A stretch of DNA of 64,000 bases from Anaerolineaceae bacterium. GTDB lineage: Bacteria; Chloroflexota; Anaerolineae; Aggregatilineales; Phototrophicaceae. Below, one piece after another: positions 25,851 through 33,899 of this stretch. The translations under genes were made by a program, and so were the position numbers. The notes under the pieces are model-generated. The model ran no database searches and was not told where the DNA came from. It worked only from the letters and a program-made list of their open reading frames with translations. Location of the stretch: assembly GCA_020634165.1 (NCBI GenBank), contig JACKCF010000001.1:1426001-1490000 (forward strand), written 5' to 3'. The number at the start of each line of letters is the position of its first letter. The first letter of the stretch is position 1.

Positions 25851-25871
25851 AGTGTTGATTAGCGCTCGTGG

Positions 25872-28800
25872 CTATTTCGGGAAGCGCCACAAAATAGTGA
25901 CGGTTTCTGGCATAATCGCGCGGTCCCCGAATTTCATATTGTTCAGCGGACGCACCTTCGCCCGTTCTGAACCAGCGAACACGGCCAGTTGTGTATTGCG
26001 CTTGTGGCTGCCGATTTTTACCAGTGCCTGACCAAGTTGGTAGCCTTCGCTGTCGATGCTGCAACTGGTGACAATCCCGACGACGCGGCCCTTATCATCC
26101 ACCAGCGGGTCACCCTGATGGGCCGGCCGCGCCCCCTTATTCTCCATTCTGAAGCGCACAATCTGCGAATCACGTGCGATGTCACGGGCAACATAAGCCG
26201 CCTTACCAACAAACCAGGGCTTGCTGAACTTCACATAACTGCCCATCCCAGCTTCGGAAGGGATCATATTGTGTGGACCAGCCAGCTCGTGGCCATACAA
26301 CGGCAGTCCCGCTTCGATACGCAGGCTGTCACGTGCAGCCAAACCACACGGAACGGCTCCCGCCTCAATCAACGTGGTAAACAGCGGCGCAGCCTGGTCA
26401 GGATGCGGGAACACCTCGAAAGCCACGCGCTCACCCGTATAACCTGTCCGCGAGATAATCAGATCGAAGCCACCGATGGTCGCGCGCATGATGCCAGCCC
26501 AGGGCAGGGCCTTCAATGCCTTGAGGTCAGCCTCACTACCGCCGAGCGACATCAAGACGTCTAGGCTCTTTGGACCTTGCAGTGCGATATCCACCCGACG
26601 ATCTTTGCCTGCGCTGGGGTCGCGCAGGTCACGTAGTTCAAACGGCGCCGTGACGACTTTGCGCCCTGGCATGTCCGGGTCGATGCAGACTTCGCCATTC
26701 TTGATGGCGTTTAGCCATGCCCAGTTCTTGTCATTATTGCTGGCATTGACCACAATGAAGAAATGCTCATCACCTAGCTTGTAGATCATCAGGTCATCAT
26801 GCGGAACGCCATCCGTATTTAGCAGGAAGGTGTAATGTGAACGGCCTGTTTTCAGAAGATGAACACTATTGGTCGTAACGAGGTTCAGGAAGTCTTCTGC
26901 GCCTGGACCAATTGCCTCGAATACGCCCATGTGCGTCACATCGAACAGGCCCGCGCTGTTCCGCACCGCCAGATGCTCGTTCATGACCTTGTCGTACCAG
27001 AGGGGCATATCATAGCCTGCGAACTCGCCCATCTTCGCACCCAACTGCAAATGAATAGCATGCAGTGGCGTCGTCAGCATCTCAGTTAGTTCCGGCTCTG
27101 TGAAGGCGAATGCAGGCAGTGATGCGCCCCCAGTACCAGCGAAATTTTTGCCATCTTTGCCGATGAAATAGGTCTTTTCGCCATAGGGGGCGTCGGCTGT
27201 CCTTGAGAGATTCTTCTCTGTCTCGCCAATATAGGTCACTGAAACCGGCCCAGGTGCCGTGATATACAGGTCTTTTTCGTCGAAGATGACGAAATCATCC
27301 GACAGGGACCGCAGCCATGCAACGACCCGACCGGCATTGTTGGCAACATGTAGATGGTATTCATCAGTGCTGATGCGCTCGACAATGCCTGTCGCCATGA
27401 GGCTGCCATCGGCTTCCAGCAGGTGCGTCGGCTGTTCCTGACCATCTCCCAGGGATGCAACATCGCTCGTTAAAGCTATGTCGAGCAGGCGGCTAGCCTG
27501 TTTGCCGGAAATGCCGAAAGTCTGGCCCTGATTGCTGTAGCCATCGTCCAGATAGAAAAAGTGCGGGTACCCATCAACTGCCGCATCCGTGTCGATGCCG
27601 ATGCTGTCAACCAGTTCGCGGATAGCGATCTTGGCTTCTTGGAAGACACCAAACGGCAGACGCGCACGCGCTTCACTGCCTTTGGCCAGCGGCATGCTGT
27701 ACGGTACACACGATTGCAATACATCAGCGATAATCGTCGCCAACTCATCGATTTTTGCTTCATCAAAGCCGCGCTGCGTGATCCAGGGCGTACCCAGGCG
27801 AATGCCACTTGGGCGCAGCGCACTGGTATCACCAGGAACGGTCTGGCGATTGCCAACCACGCCAATCAGGTCAAGGATGCGCGCGGCCATGTCGCCACTG
27901 AGTGGCGTGCCATCGGGACCAACGACTGTGGAGCAGTCCACCACGATCATGTGCGAATCAGTGCCTTTGTAAACGACGCGCAGACCGCGTTCATCCAGCT
28001 TTTTCGCCAGCCGACGTGCATTGGCGACGGTCTGATGCTGCAATTGCTTGAACTGCTCTGTTTGGGCGAAGCGCAGGGCGACTGCCAAACCTGCGATGCT
28101 GTTCATATGCGGGCCACCTTGCTCACCAGGGAAAACACCCCTGTCGAGTTTTGCAGCAAGGTCCTTATCATGTGTGACGATGACCGCGCCGCGTGGACCA
28201 TTGAGTGTCTTATGGGTCGTAAAAGTCACAATATCTGCGATTCCGACCGGATTGGGGTACGCTCCGGCAGCAATCAAACCTGCGAAGTGGGCCACATCCG
28301 CCAGAAGATAGGCGCCAGCCGCATCAGCGATCTTTCTGTAGGCATCCCAATCCGGTGCCAGTGGATAGCTGCTGTAGCCACCAATCACGATTTTCGGCTT
28401 ATGTTCGACAGCCAACGCCATCATGGCATCATAATCGAGCGCCTCTGTCTCCGGGTTGATGTGATAGGCCACAATATTGAACAGTTTGCCGGCTCGGTTG
28501 ACGGGCGCCCCATGGCTGAGGTGGCCCCCATAAGACAGGTTCATGCTCAGGATAGTATCGCCAGGGTTGAGCAGGGCCGTATAAACTGCGCTGTTTGCTG
28601 GTGCGCCGGAAAGTGGCTGAACATTGACGTACAAATCATCAGGCCCATAGGGCGGCTGTGCGAAAAGTTCAGCAATGCGTCGGCGGGTTAAGGCTTCAAG
28701 AAGGTTGGCGTATTCAGTGCCTTTGTAATAACGGGCGTCACTGTTACGGCGGAAGTCACCTAACTGGCGATCATAATCCAGCAGGTCGCGCTCGCTCATC

Positions 28801-29009
28801 TTGCGTGTTTTTTCAGTCGGGTAACCTTCTGCATAGATATTTTGGAACGCGGAGCCGACGGCTTCGCGAACAGCTTGGGGAATTGTACTTTCTGAAGGAA
28901 CCATGATGAGGGTGCGCGCTTGGCGCGCGGTTTCGTGACGGATTAATTCGGCAATATCAGGGTCGAGTTCATCCAGCTCTCCCCTGAATAAGAAATCATC
29001 TGTGGTCAT
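25872..29009 (-). CDS. glyA-gcvT: Serine hydroxymethyltransferase / aminomethyltransferase (T-protein) fusion
   Basis: One 1045-residue polypeptide carries SHMT (about 1-465) and glycine cleavage T protein (about 640-1040). SHMT marks are NIYAEGYP with Glu61, RYYKGTEYAN, HFAGLIAAGAYPNP, the PLP lysine K267 in THKTLNGPRGA, and GGPHMN. T-protein marks are MGEFAGYDMPLWY, the catalytic Asp in HDDLMIY, NASNNDKNWAWL, ALQGPKS, SRTGYTGE and LAARDSLRIEAGLPLYGHEL. Both enzymes use tetrahydrofolate: T protein makes methylene-THF and SHMT uses it with glycine to form serine, so the fusion links consecutive steps. Residues about 495-595 look like a decayed extra GcvT-like module. SHMT also has an insertion of about 28 residues after YAEGYP. 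The gene is monocistronic, with no riboswitch upstream. Confidence 0.95.
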   Translation of the reverse strand: MTTDDFLFRGELDELDPDIAELIRHETARQARTLIMVPSESTIPQAVREAVGSAFQNIYAEGYPTEKTRKMSERDLLDYDRQLGDFRRNSDARYYKGTEYANLLEALTRRRIAELFAQPPYGPDDLYVNVQPLSGAPANSAVYTALLNPGDTILSMNLSYGGHLSHGAPVNRAGKLFNIVAYHINPETEALDYDAMMALAVEHKPKIVIGGYSSYPLAPDWDAYRKIADAAGAYLLADVAHFAGLIAAGAYPNPVGIADIVTFTTHKTLNGPRGAVIVTHDKDLAAKLDRGVFPGEQGGPHMNSIAGLAVALRFAQTEQFKQLQHQTVANARRLAKKLDERGLRVVYKGTDSHMIVVDCSTVVGPDGTPLSGDMAARILDLIGVVGNRQTVPGDTSALRPSGIRLGTPWITQRGFDEAKIDELATIIADVLQSCVPYSMPLAKGSEARARLPFGVFQEAKIAIRELVDSIGIDTDAAVDGYPHFFYLDDGYSNQGQTFGISGKQASRLLDIALTSDVASLGDGQEQPTHLLEADGSLMATGIVERISTDEYHLHVANNAGRVVAWLRSLSDDFVIFDEKDLYITAPGPVSVTYIGETEKNLSRTADAPYGEKTYFIGKDGKNFAGTGGASLPAFAFTEPELTEMLTTPLHAIHLQLGAKMGEFAGYDMPLWYDKVMNEHLAVRNSAGLFDVTHMGVFEAIGPGAEDFLNLVTTNSVHLLKTGRSHYTFLLNTDGVPHDDLMIYKLGDEHFFIVVNASNNDKNWAWLNAIKNGEVCIDPDMPGRKVVTAPFELRDLRDPSAGKDRRVDIALQGPKSLDVLMSLGGSEADLKALKALPWAGIMRATIGGFDLIISRTGYTGERVAFEVFPHPDQAAPLFTTLIEAGAVPCGLAARDSLRIEAGLPLYGHELAGPHNMIPSEAGMGSYVKFSKPWFVGKAAYVARDIARDSQIVRFRMENKGARPAHQGDPLVDDKGRVVGIVTSCSIDSEGYQLGQALVKIGSHKRNTQLAVFAGSERAKVRPLNNMKFGDRAIMPETVTILWRFPK

Positions 29010-29157
29010 GTACTAACTCGTTTCTTTAAGACGGACCCAACAAGCGCTATTCTATCACTGACGGCTGTTCGCGCATACCTTGACCACATCACGAAAGCTT
29101 ACATCAAGGCTATAGAAAAAGCTCACCTAATTTGAAGAAGGAGGTCACCCCGTTCTT

Positions 29158-29186
29158 TTGACAAGTCCCTCACTAACACTTAAAAT
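29158..29186 (+). promoter_or_regulatory. Promoter of the EF-G paralogue gene
   Basis: A perfect -35 TTGACA (29158-29163), a 17-base spacer and TAAAAT (29181-29186). Transcription should start near 29193, giving a leader of about 100 bases. Confidence 0.8.
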
Positions 29187-29206
29187 TCTTAATATCCTTA
29201 ACATGT

Positions 29207-29227
29207 GGCCATCCCGATGGGGTGGCC
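29207..29227 (+). promoter_or_regulatory. Hairpin in the 5' leader of the EF-G paralogue
   Basis: GGCCATCCC (29207-29215) and GGGGTGGCC (29219-29227) form a 9-bp stem (one G-U) with a 3-base loop, about 14 bases after the predicted transcription start. It is followed by TGTGTTT, a weak T run, so it may be a stability element or attenuator. Confidence 0.5.
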
Positions 29228-29290
29228 TGTGTTTCCTCGGATTATTGCCACACAGAAAAAGAACTTTTTGTCAATTGGAGGCCAATTACC

Positions 29291-31372
29291 ATGAAAGAGT
29301 ATGCGAGCGATAAAATCAGGAACATTGCTTTGGTCGGGCACCAGAGCAGTGGTAAGACTTCCCTGGTTGAAGCGCTCTTATTTAATTCTGGCGCAATCTC
29401 ACGGCTAGGAAGAGTAGAAGACAAGAATACCGTCAGCGACTGGGAAGATGAAGAAAAAGAACGTGGTTTGTCGCTGTCGACTTCTCTGGTGCCCATTGAA
29501 TGGAACGACTATAAAATCAACTTACTGGATGCCCCTGGCTTCACCGATTTCCAGGGCGAGATGAAAAATGCCATCCGCGTTGCGGATTCCGTCATCGTCG
29601 TGGTCGATGCGGTCCAGGGTGTCGCCGTCGGTACCGAATTGGTCTGGGAATATGCGCGCGTATTCCATCAACCCATCATCGTTGTCGTGACCAAGCTCGA
29701 CCGTGAAAATGCGGACTTCGAGAAGACGCTGGCTGATCTTGAAACAAGCTTTGAAGAATACAAATTCGTTCCTGTGACCATCCCGATTGGCCAGGCGGAA
29801 AACTTTAAGGGCGTTGCCAACGTCCTGACAGAGAAGGCTTATTTTGGCACAGGTGCGGATCGTGCTGATCTGCCCGGTGACATTACCGACCAGGTCAGCG
29901 AGTACCATGTGAAATTGGTTGAAGCCGCCGCTGAAGCCGATGATGTGCTGATCGAAAAATACTTTGAAGAAGGTGAACTAACCTTTGAAGAAGTCCGTGA
30001 AGGCATGCGTAAAGCTTCACGTAATCACGAACTGCTGACAGTTCCGGTTTTCTGCGTATCGGGTACGGCCAATGTTGGCACAATCCCACTGCTGGAAGCG
30101 ATGATCGCCTACTGCTCGCCGCCATCCGTGCGCCGCGTCGGCATCACGCCCAAAGGCGGTGGTGAAATCACTTACCTGATGCCCCCGCAGACGGATGATA
30201 AACCGCTTGCGGCCTATGTCTGGAAGACCACCAACGACAGGTACGTCGGCACGCTGAACTACTTCCGCATCTTTGACGGTACCATCAGCGCCGACAGCCG
30301 CAATATCAATGCGACTAAAGGCCATGAAGAGCGCTTTAGCAGCCTGTTCAGTATGCGCGGCAAAGAGCAGCTTCCTGTAAAGCAACTGCATGCGGGTGAT
30401 ATTGGTGTGGTCGCCAAACTCAATGAGACAACAACCGGTGATACATTCGCTGACAAAAAGACCGACTTTGAAGTCGTCAAACCAGATTTTCCGACGCCCT
30501 TGTACAGTGTTTCACTGACACCTAAGACCCAGGCCGATAGTGCCAAGATGGGCGCCATCCTGACGAGCCTCTGCGATGCCGACCCGACATTGCGCTGGCG
30601 CCAGGATAGTGATACCAAAGAAATCGTGCTGGAAGGCATGGGCAATGTCCATATTGATGTGACGATCAACCGTGCCGCTGCCCTCGGCGTTGGCATTGAT
30701 ACGCACATGCCGCGCGTTCCTTACCGTGAAACGATCACCAAAGAGCGCGAAGCGACCTATCGTCACAAGAAACAGTCCGGTGGTGCGGGTCAGTTTGGCG
30801 AAGTCAGCCTCCGCGTATTGCCCATTGAAGAAGAGGAATTCCAGTACGAGACGAACATCTTCGGTGGTGCTATCTCGCAGTCCTTCCTGCCTTCGATTGA
30901 AAAGGGCATTCGTCAGGTGCTTGAAGGCGGCGTGGTTGCAGGGTATCCGGTCGTGAAGGTTAAGGCCGTCGTGTTCGATGGCAAAGAGCACCCTGTTGAT
31001 TCAAAAGACATCGCTTTCCAGATTGCAGGCCGCGAAGCATTCAAAGAGGCCTTCATGAATGCTGGTCCGGCGCTGCTGGAACCGATCATGGATGTGGCAA
31101 TCACGATCCCGGAAACGATGATGGGCGATATTATGGGTGATCTGAACCAGCGTCGTGGCCGTGTCCAGGGCATGGATAGTGTTGGCAGCAAGAGTGTCAT
31201 TAAGGCCCAGGTACCTTTAGCAGAAATGATGCGCTATGGTAACGACCTTCGGTCGATGACCGGTGGCCGTGGTATCTACGCCATGGAATTCTCGCACTAT
31301 GAGCGTGTGCCAGCGCACTTGCAGGACGACATCGTCGCGCATTCAAAGCATACCGAGACAGAAGAAGCCTAA
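29291..31372 (+). CDS. Elongation factor G-like GTPase (EF-G paralogue)
   Basis: The 693-residue protein has all five EF-G domains. The P-loop is GHQSSGKT (16-23) instead of the AHIDAGKT of canonical EF-G. The switch II motif is DAPGFTDFQGE and the base-recognition motif TKLD. Switch I (TVSDWEDEEKERGLSLSTS) also follows the FusA2-like paralogue type. Domain IV contains QSGGAGQFGEVSLRVLP, and domain V the GRRG-like NQRRGRVQGMDS. Its role beside canonical EF-G is not settled for this subgroup; ribosome recycling or stress translation is possible. TTGGAGG nine bases upstream fixes the start at 29291, not 29222. Confidence 0.92.
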   Translation: MKEYASDKIRNIALVGHQSSGKTSLVEALLFNSGAISRLGRVEDKNTVSDWEDEEKERGLSLSTSLVPIEWNDYKINLLDAPGFTDFQGEMKNAIRVADSVIVVVDAVQGVAVGTELVWEYARVFHQPIIVVVTKLDRENADFEKTLADLETSFEEYKFVPVTIPIGQAENFKGVANVLTEKAYFGTGADRADLPGDITDQVSEYHVKLVEAAAEADDVLIEKYFEEGELTFEEVREGMRKASRNHELLTVPVFCVSGTANVGTIPLLEAMIAYCSPPSVRRVGITPKGGGEITYLMPPQTDDKPLAAYVWKTTNDRYVGTLNYFRIFDGTISADSRNINATKGHEERFSSLFSMRGKEQLPVKQLHAGDIGVVAKLNETTTGDTFADKKTDFEVVKPDFPTPLYSVSLTPKTQADSAKMGAILTSLCDADPTLRWRQDSDTKEIVLEGMGNVHIDVTINRAAALGVGIDTHMPRVPYRETITKEREATYRHKKQSGGAGQFGEVSLRVLPIEEEEFQYETNIFGGAISQSFLPSIEKGIRQVLEGGVVAGYPVVKVKAVVFDGKEHPVDSKDIAFQIAGREAFKEAFMNAGPALLEPIMDVAITIPETMMGDIMGDLNQRRGRVQGMDSVGSKSVIKAQVPLAEMMRYGNDLRSMTGGRGIYAMEFSHYERVPAHLQDDIVAHSKHTETEEA

Positions 31373-31392
31373 GCGATCTGTACACTCACCAA

Positions 31393-31428
31393 ACAAAAGA
31401 GGGATGCTCATCAGCATCCCTCTTTTGT
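31393..31428. terminator. Bidirectional terminator between the EF-G paralogue and ftsH
   Basis: A perfect 16-bp stem: ACAAAAGAGGGATGCT (31393-31408), a CATC loop, and AGCATCCCTCTTTTGT (31413-31428). The A/T ends give a T run on both strands, and it sits between convergent stops. Confidence 0.92.
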
Positions 31429-31443
31429 TGTTCGCGGTCGAAC

Positions 31444-33750
31444 TTAAGCGTCTTTGTTGTCGGATGTGCCGTTATCGTCTTTGTTCTTCTGCTCGTGATT
31501 CTTCGCATTGTTGTTCGCGCCGAAAAGACTATCGAACAAGGGATGCGCGGCTGGCACATTCTGTCGAGATTCGCTCGATTTTGGCACAGGCTTTGGGCGG
31601 GCATCCTGCTTAGGCTGGCCGACCGGCGTCTGCGCCGATGGATGCAGCCTGCGATCAGGTGCCTTGGTTTCAGGTTTTTCTGGCTCCGCAACCGATTGGC
31701 TTGGTGTCGGTTCGGCAACCTTGGATTCTTCCGATGCTGCCTCTGCCGTTTCTTTTACCTGTTCGGGCCGATATGGAGCCGTTTCCGGCGGAACCGGCGG
31801 TACGCCATCGTCCTTCATCCGGTCGAGCAGCTTCGCAGCTTCAACAGCGCGCTTGTCCTGCAAACCGAGGATTTCCAGGAATTCATCGCGCTCAAGCACT
31901 TCACGTTCTAACAGCGCCTGCGCGACTTTTTCCAGATCCTCACGATGTTCCGCTAGCAGAGCCTTGGTGCGTTTATAGGCTGTTTCCACAATGCGACGAG
32001 TTTCTGCATCGATCTTAGCAGCCGTTTCTTCGCTGTATTTGCGCCCCTGTGATAGCGAGTACCCCAGGAAGGGCTGCTGATCGTCGTCACCAAAGTTCAT
32101 CGGGCCAACGGCATCGGTCATACCATATTGTGCGACCATATTCCGCGCCAGACTGGTTACGCGCTGTAAGTCGTTCGATGCGCCTGTCGTGATGTCGCCA
32201 AACACGATTTCTTCAGCAACACGACCACCGAGTAGGCCATCAAGATAGGATTCAATCCGCTTGCGCGAGATGTTGCGGATATCCTCGTCAGGGGCATAGG
32301 CTGTCACACCGAGCGCCTGTCCACGCGGTGTAATCGTCACTTTTAGCACCGGATTGCTGAGAGGCGTAAATGCCGAGACCACCGCATGTCCTGCTTCGTG
32401 ATAAGCCACCACCCGACGTTCTTCCATATTGGAAAGGGGCGGACGCTCATTACCCAGGATGATGCGCTCGAACGCATACGAGAAATCGCTCTGCTCAATA
32501 CGCCGCTTGTTATCACGCGCAGCCTTGAGAGCCGCTTCGTTTGCCAGGTTGGCGATGTCCGCACCGGAAAAGCCAACTGTCGCGCCTGCCAGTGAGGACA
32601 AATCGACGTTGTCAGCCAGTGGTTTACCGCGTGTGTGAATCTTGAGAATTTCAAGGCGGCCCTGGCGATCTGGCAGATCAACCGTGACCTGACGGTCAAA
32701 GCGGCCTGGACGCAGCAGCGCCGGATCGAGCACATCAGGGCGGTTGGTGGCTGCCATGACGATTACGGTTGCCGATTGATCGAAACCATCCATCTCAGCC
32801 AGCAACTGATTGAGTGTTTGTTCGCGCTCATCATTACCGCCGCCCAGGCCAGCGCCACGCTGGCGGCCAACGGCATCGATTTCATCAATGAACACGATAC
32901 TTGGCGAATTGTCCTTGGCCTTTGTGAACAGGTCACGGACGCGCGAGGCACCTACGCCAACGAACATTTCGACAAATTCTGAAGCGGCGATGCTGTAAAA
33001 GGCCACATTAGCCTCGCCAGCGACTGCACGGGCCATCAGCGTCTTACCAGTACCCGGAGGGCCAACCAGCAGCACACCGCGCGGAATACGCGCGCCGAGT
33101 GAAATGTACTTGTCGGGGTCCCGCAGGAAATCGACCACTTCGACCAGATCGCGCTTGGCGCTGTCCTGGCCTGCCACATCATCAAATGTCACTCGTGGCA
33201 GATCGGGGTCATATTCCCGTGCCTGAGAACGGCCAAAGCCGAAAACGCCCGTCATCTGGCCCTGGGCACGGCGTGTCATCCAGAAGAAGAACACCATGAT
33301 CAGGATCAGCGGCAGGAACGTTATGAATGCCTGCAACAGTAAGGGCACTTCTGGCGGGGCAACACCCTCTACCAGCGCATTCGGGTTGTTGTCTTTAAGC
33401 AACTGAGCCAGTTCTTCGGCGGTTCCCGGTGGCAGCGAACTCGTAAAGTTGGTGACACCAACGCCTTCGATCACAATCGAATTACGAAAGCTACCGCTCG
33501 CTGTGACACCTGTGGTTTCAATCTCAATCTGCTTGATATTCGAGATATTGTCACGTACGTACGAATAGGGGATTTCGATGCCACTGGCTGCATCACCGAA
33601 CAATCCGCTACCTGTAACGGAAAGCAGCCATAGGAAGAAGAACGTCAGCGCACCGATCAGCACCCACCGCTGCCAGTCAGGCTGTTGCGGCGGCTGCGGC
33701 TCGTTTTGATCGGGGCCGGTGTTATTCGGGTTTTGTTTGTCAGGTTGCAT
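31444..33750 (-). CDS. ftsH: ATP-dependent zinc metalloprotease FtsH
   Basis: FtsH is a membrane-bound AAA+ protease for damaged membrane proteins and regulators. The 768-residue product has TM1 at about 29-45, an extracytoplasmic domain, TM2 at about 136-157, Walker A GPPGTGKT (230-237), Walker B FIDEID (287-292), the second region of homology around 331-352, the zinc site HEAGH (451-455) and the third ligand Asp near 527. It is longer than the usual 610-660 residues because of a proline- and charge-rich tail from about 650 to the end, without known motifs. A TATAAT-like -10 for this gene is at 33787-33792. Confidence 0.96.
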   Translation of the reverse strand: MQPDKQNPNNTGPDQNEPQPPQQPDWQRWVLIGALTFFFLWLLSVTGSGLFGDAASGIEIPYSYVRDNISNIKQIEIETTGVTASGSFRNSIVIEGVGVTNFTSSLPPGTAEELAQLLKDNNPNALVEGVAPPEVPLLLQAFITFLPLILIMVFFFWMTRRAQGQMTGVFGFGRSQAREYDPDLPRVTFDDVAGQDSAKRDLVEVVDFLRDPDKYISLGARIPRGVLLVGPPGTGKTLMARAVAGEANVAFYSIAASEFVEMFVGVGASRVRDLFTKAKDNSPSIVFIDEIDAVGRQRGAGLGGGNDEREQTLNQLLAEMDGFDQSATVIVMAATNRPDVLDPALLRPGRFDRQVTVDLPDRQGRLEILKIHTRGKPLADNVDLSSLAGATVGFSGADIANLANEAALKAARDNKRRIEQSDFSYAFERIILGNERPPLSNMEERRVVAYHEAGHAVVSAFTPLSNPVLKVTITPRGQALGVTAYAPDEDIRNISRKRIESYLDGLLGGRVAEEIVFGDITTGASNDLQRVTSLARNMVAQYGMTDAVGPMNFGDDDQQPFLGYSLSQGRKYSEETAAKIDAETRRIVETAYKRTKALLAEHREDLEKVAQALLEREVLERDEFLEILGLQDKRAVEAAKLLDRMKDDGVPPVPPETAPYRPEQVKETAEAASEESKVAEPTPSQSVAEPEKPETKAPDRRLHPSAQTPVGQPKQDARPKPVPKSSESRQNVPAAHPLFDSLFGANNNAKNHEQKNKDDNGTSDNKDA

Positions 33751-33786
33751 CCAATTAGATTACCTTAGAACATAACTATTGGGGTC

Positions 33787-33792
33787 ATTATA
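33787..33792 (-). promoter_or_regulatory. Candidate -10 box for ftsH
   Basis: TATAAT on the minus strand, 37 bases upstream of the ftsH ATG. The -35 region (CAGTAT at 17 bases) is weak. Confidence 0.4.
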
Positions 33793-33899
33793 GCTTACTT
33801 CGTATTAGAATACTGCTAGCGATCTATGAGGCATCCAGTAGTAGACCCTGGTTTCTCGGCATTTTACGATGCTCCCTAAAGGTGAAAAGCAAATAACTG

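Noticed and set aside
27561..28691. Open frame of 376 codons antisense to the glyA-gcvT gene
   Set aside because: It mirrors the SHMT coding sequence, has no ribosome site or known domain, and is explained by codon bias on the other strand.
29009..29157. Second glycine riboswitch upstream of the glyA-gcvT gene
   Set aside because: The minus strand of this stretch has neither the GCCGAAGGGG nor the CAGGCAAAAGGA core.
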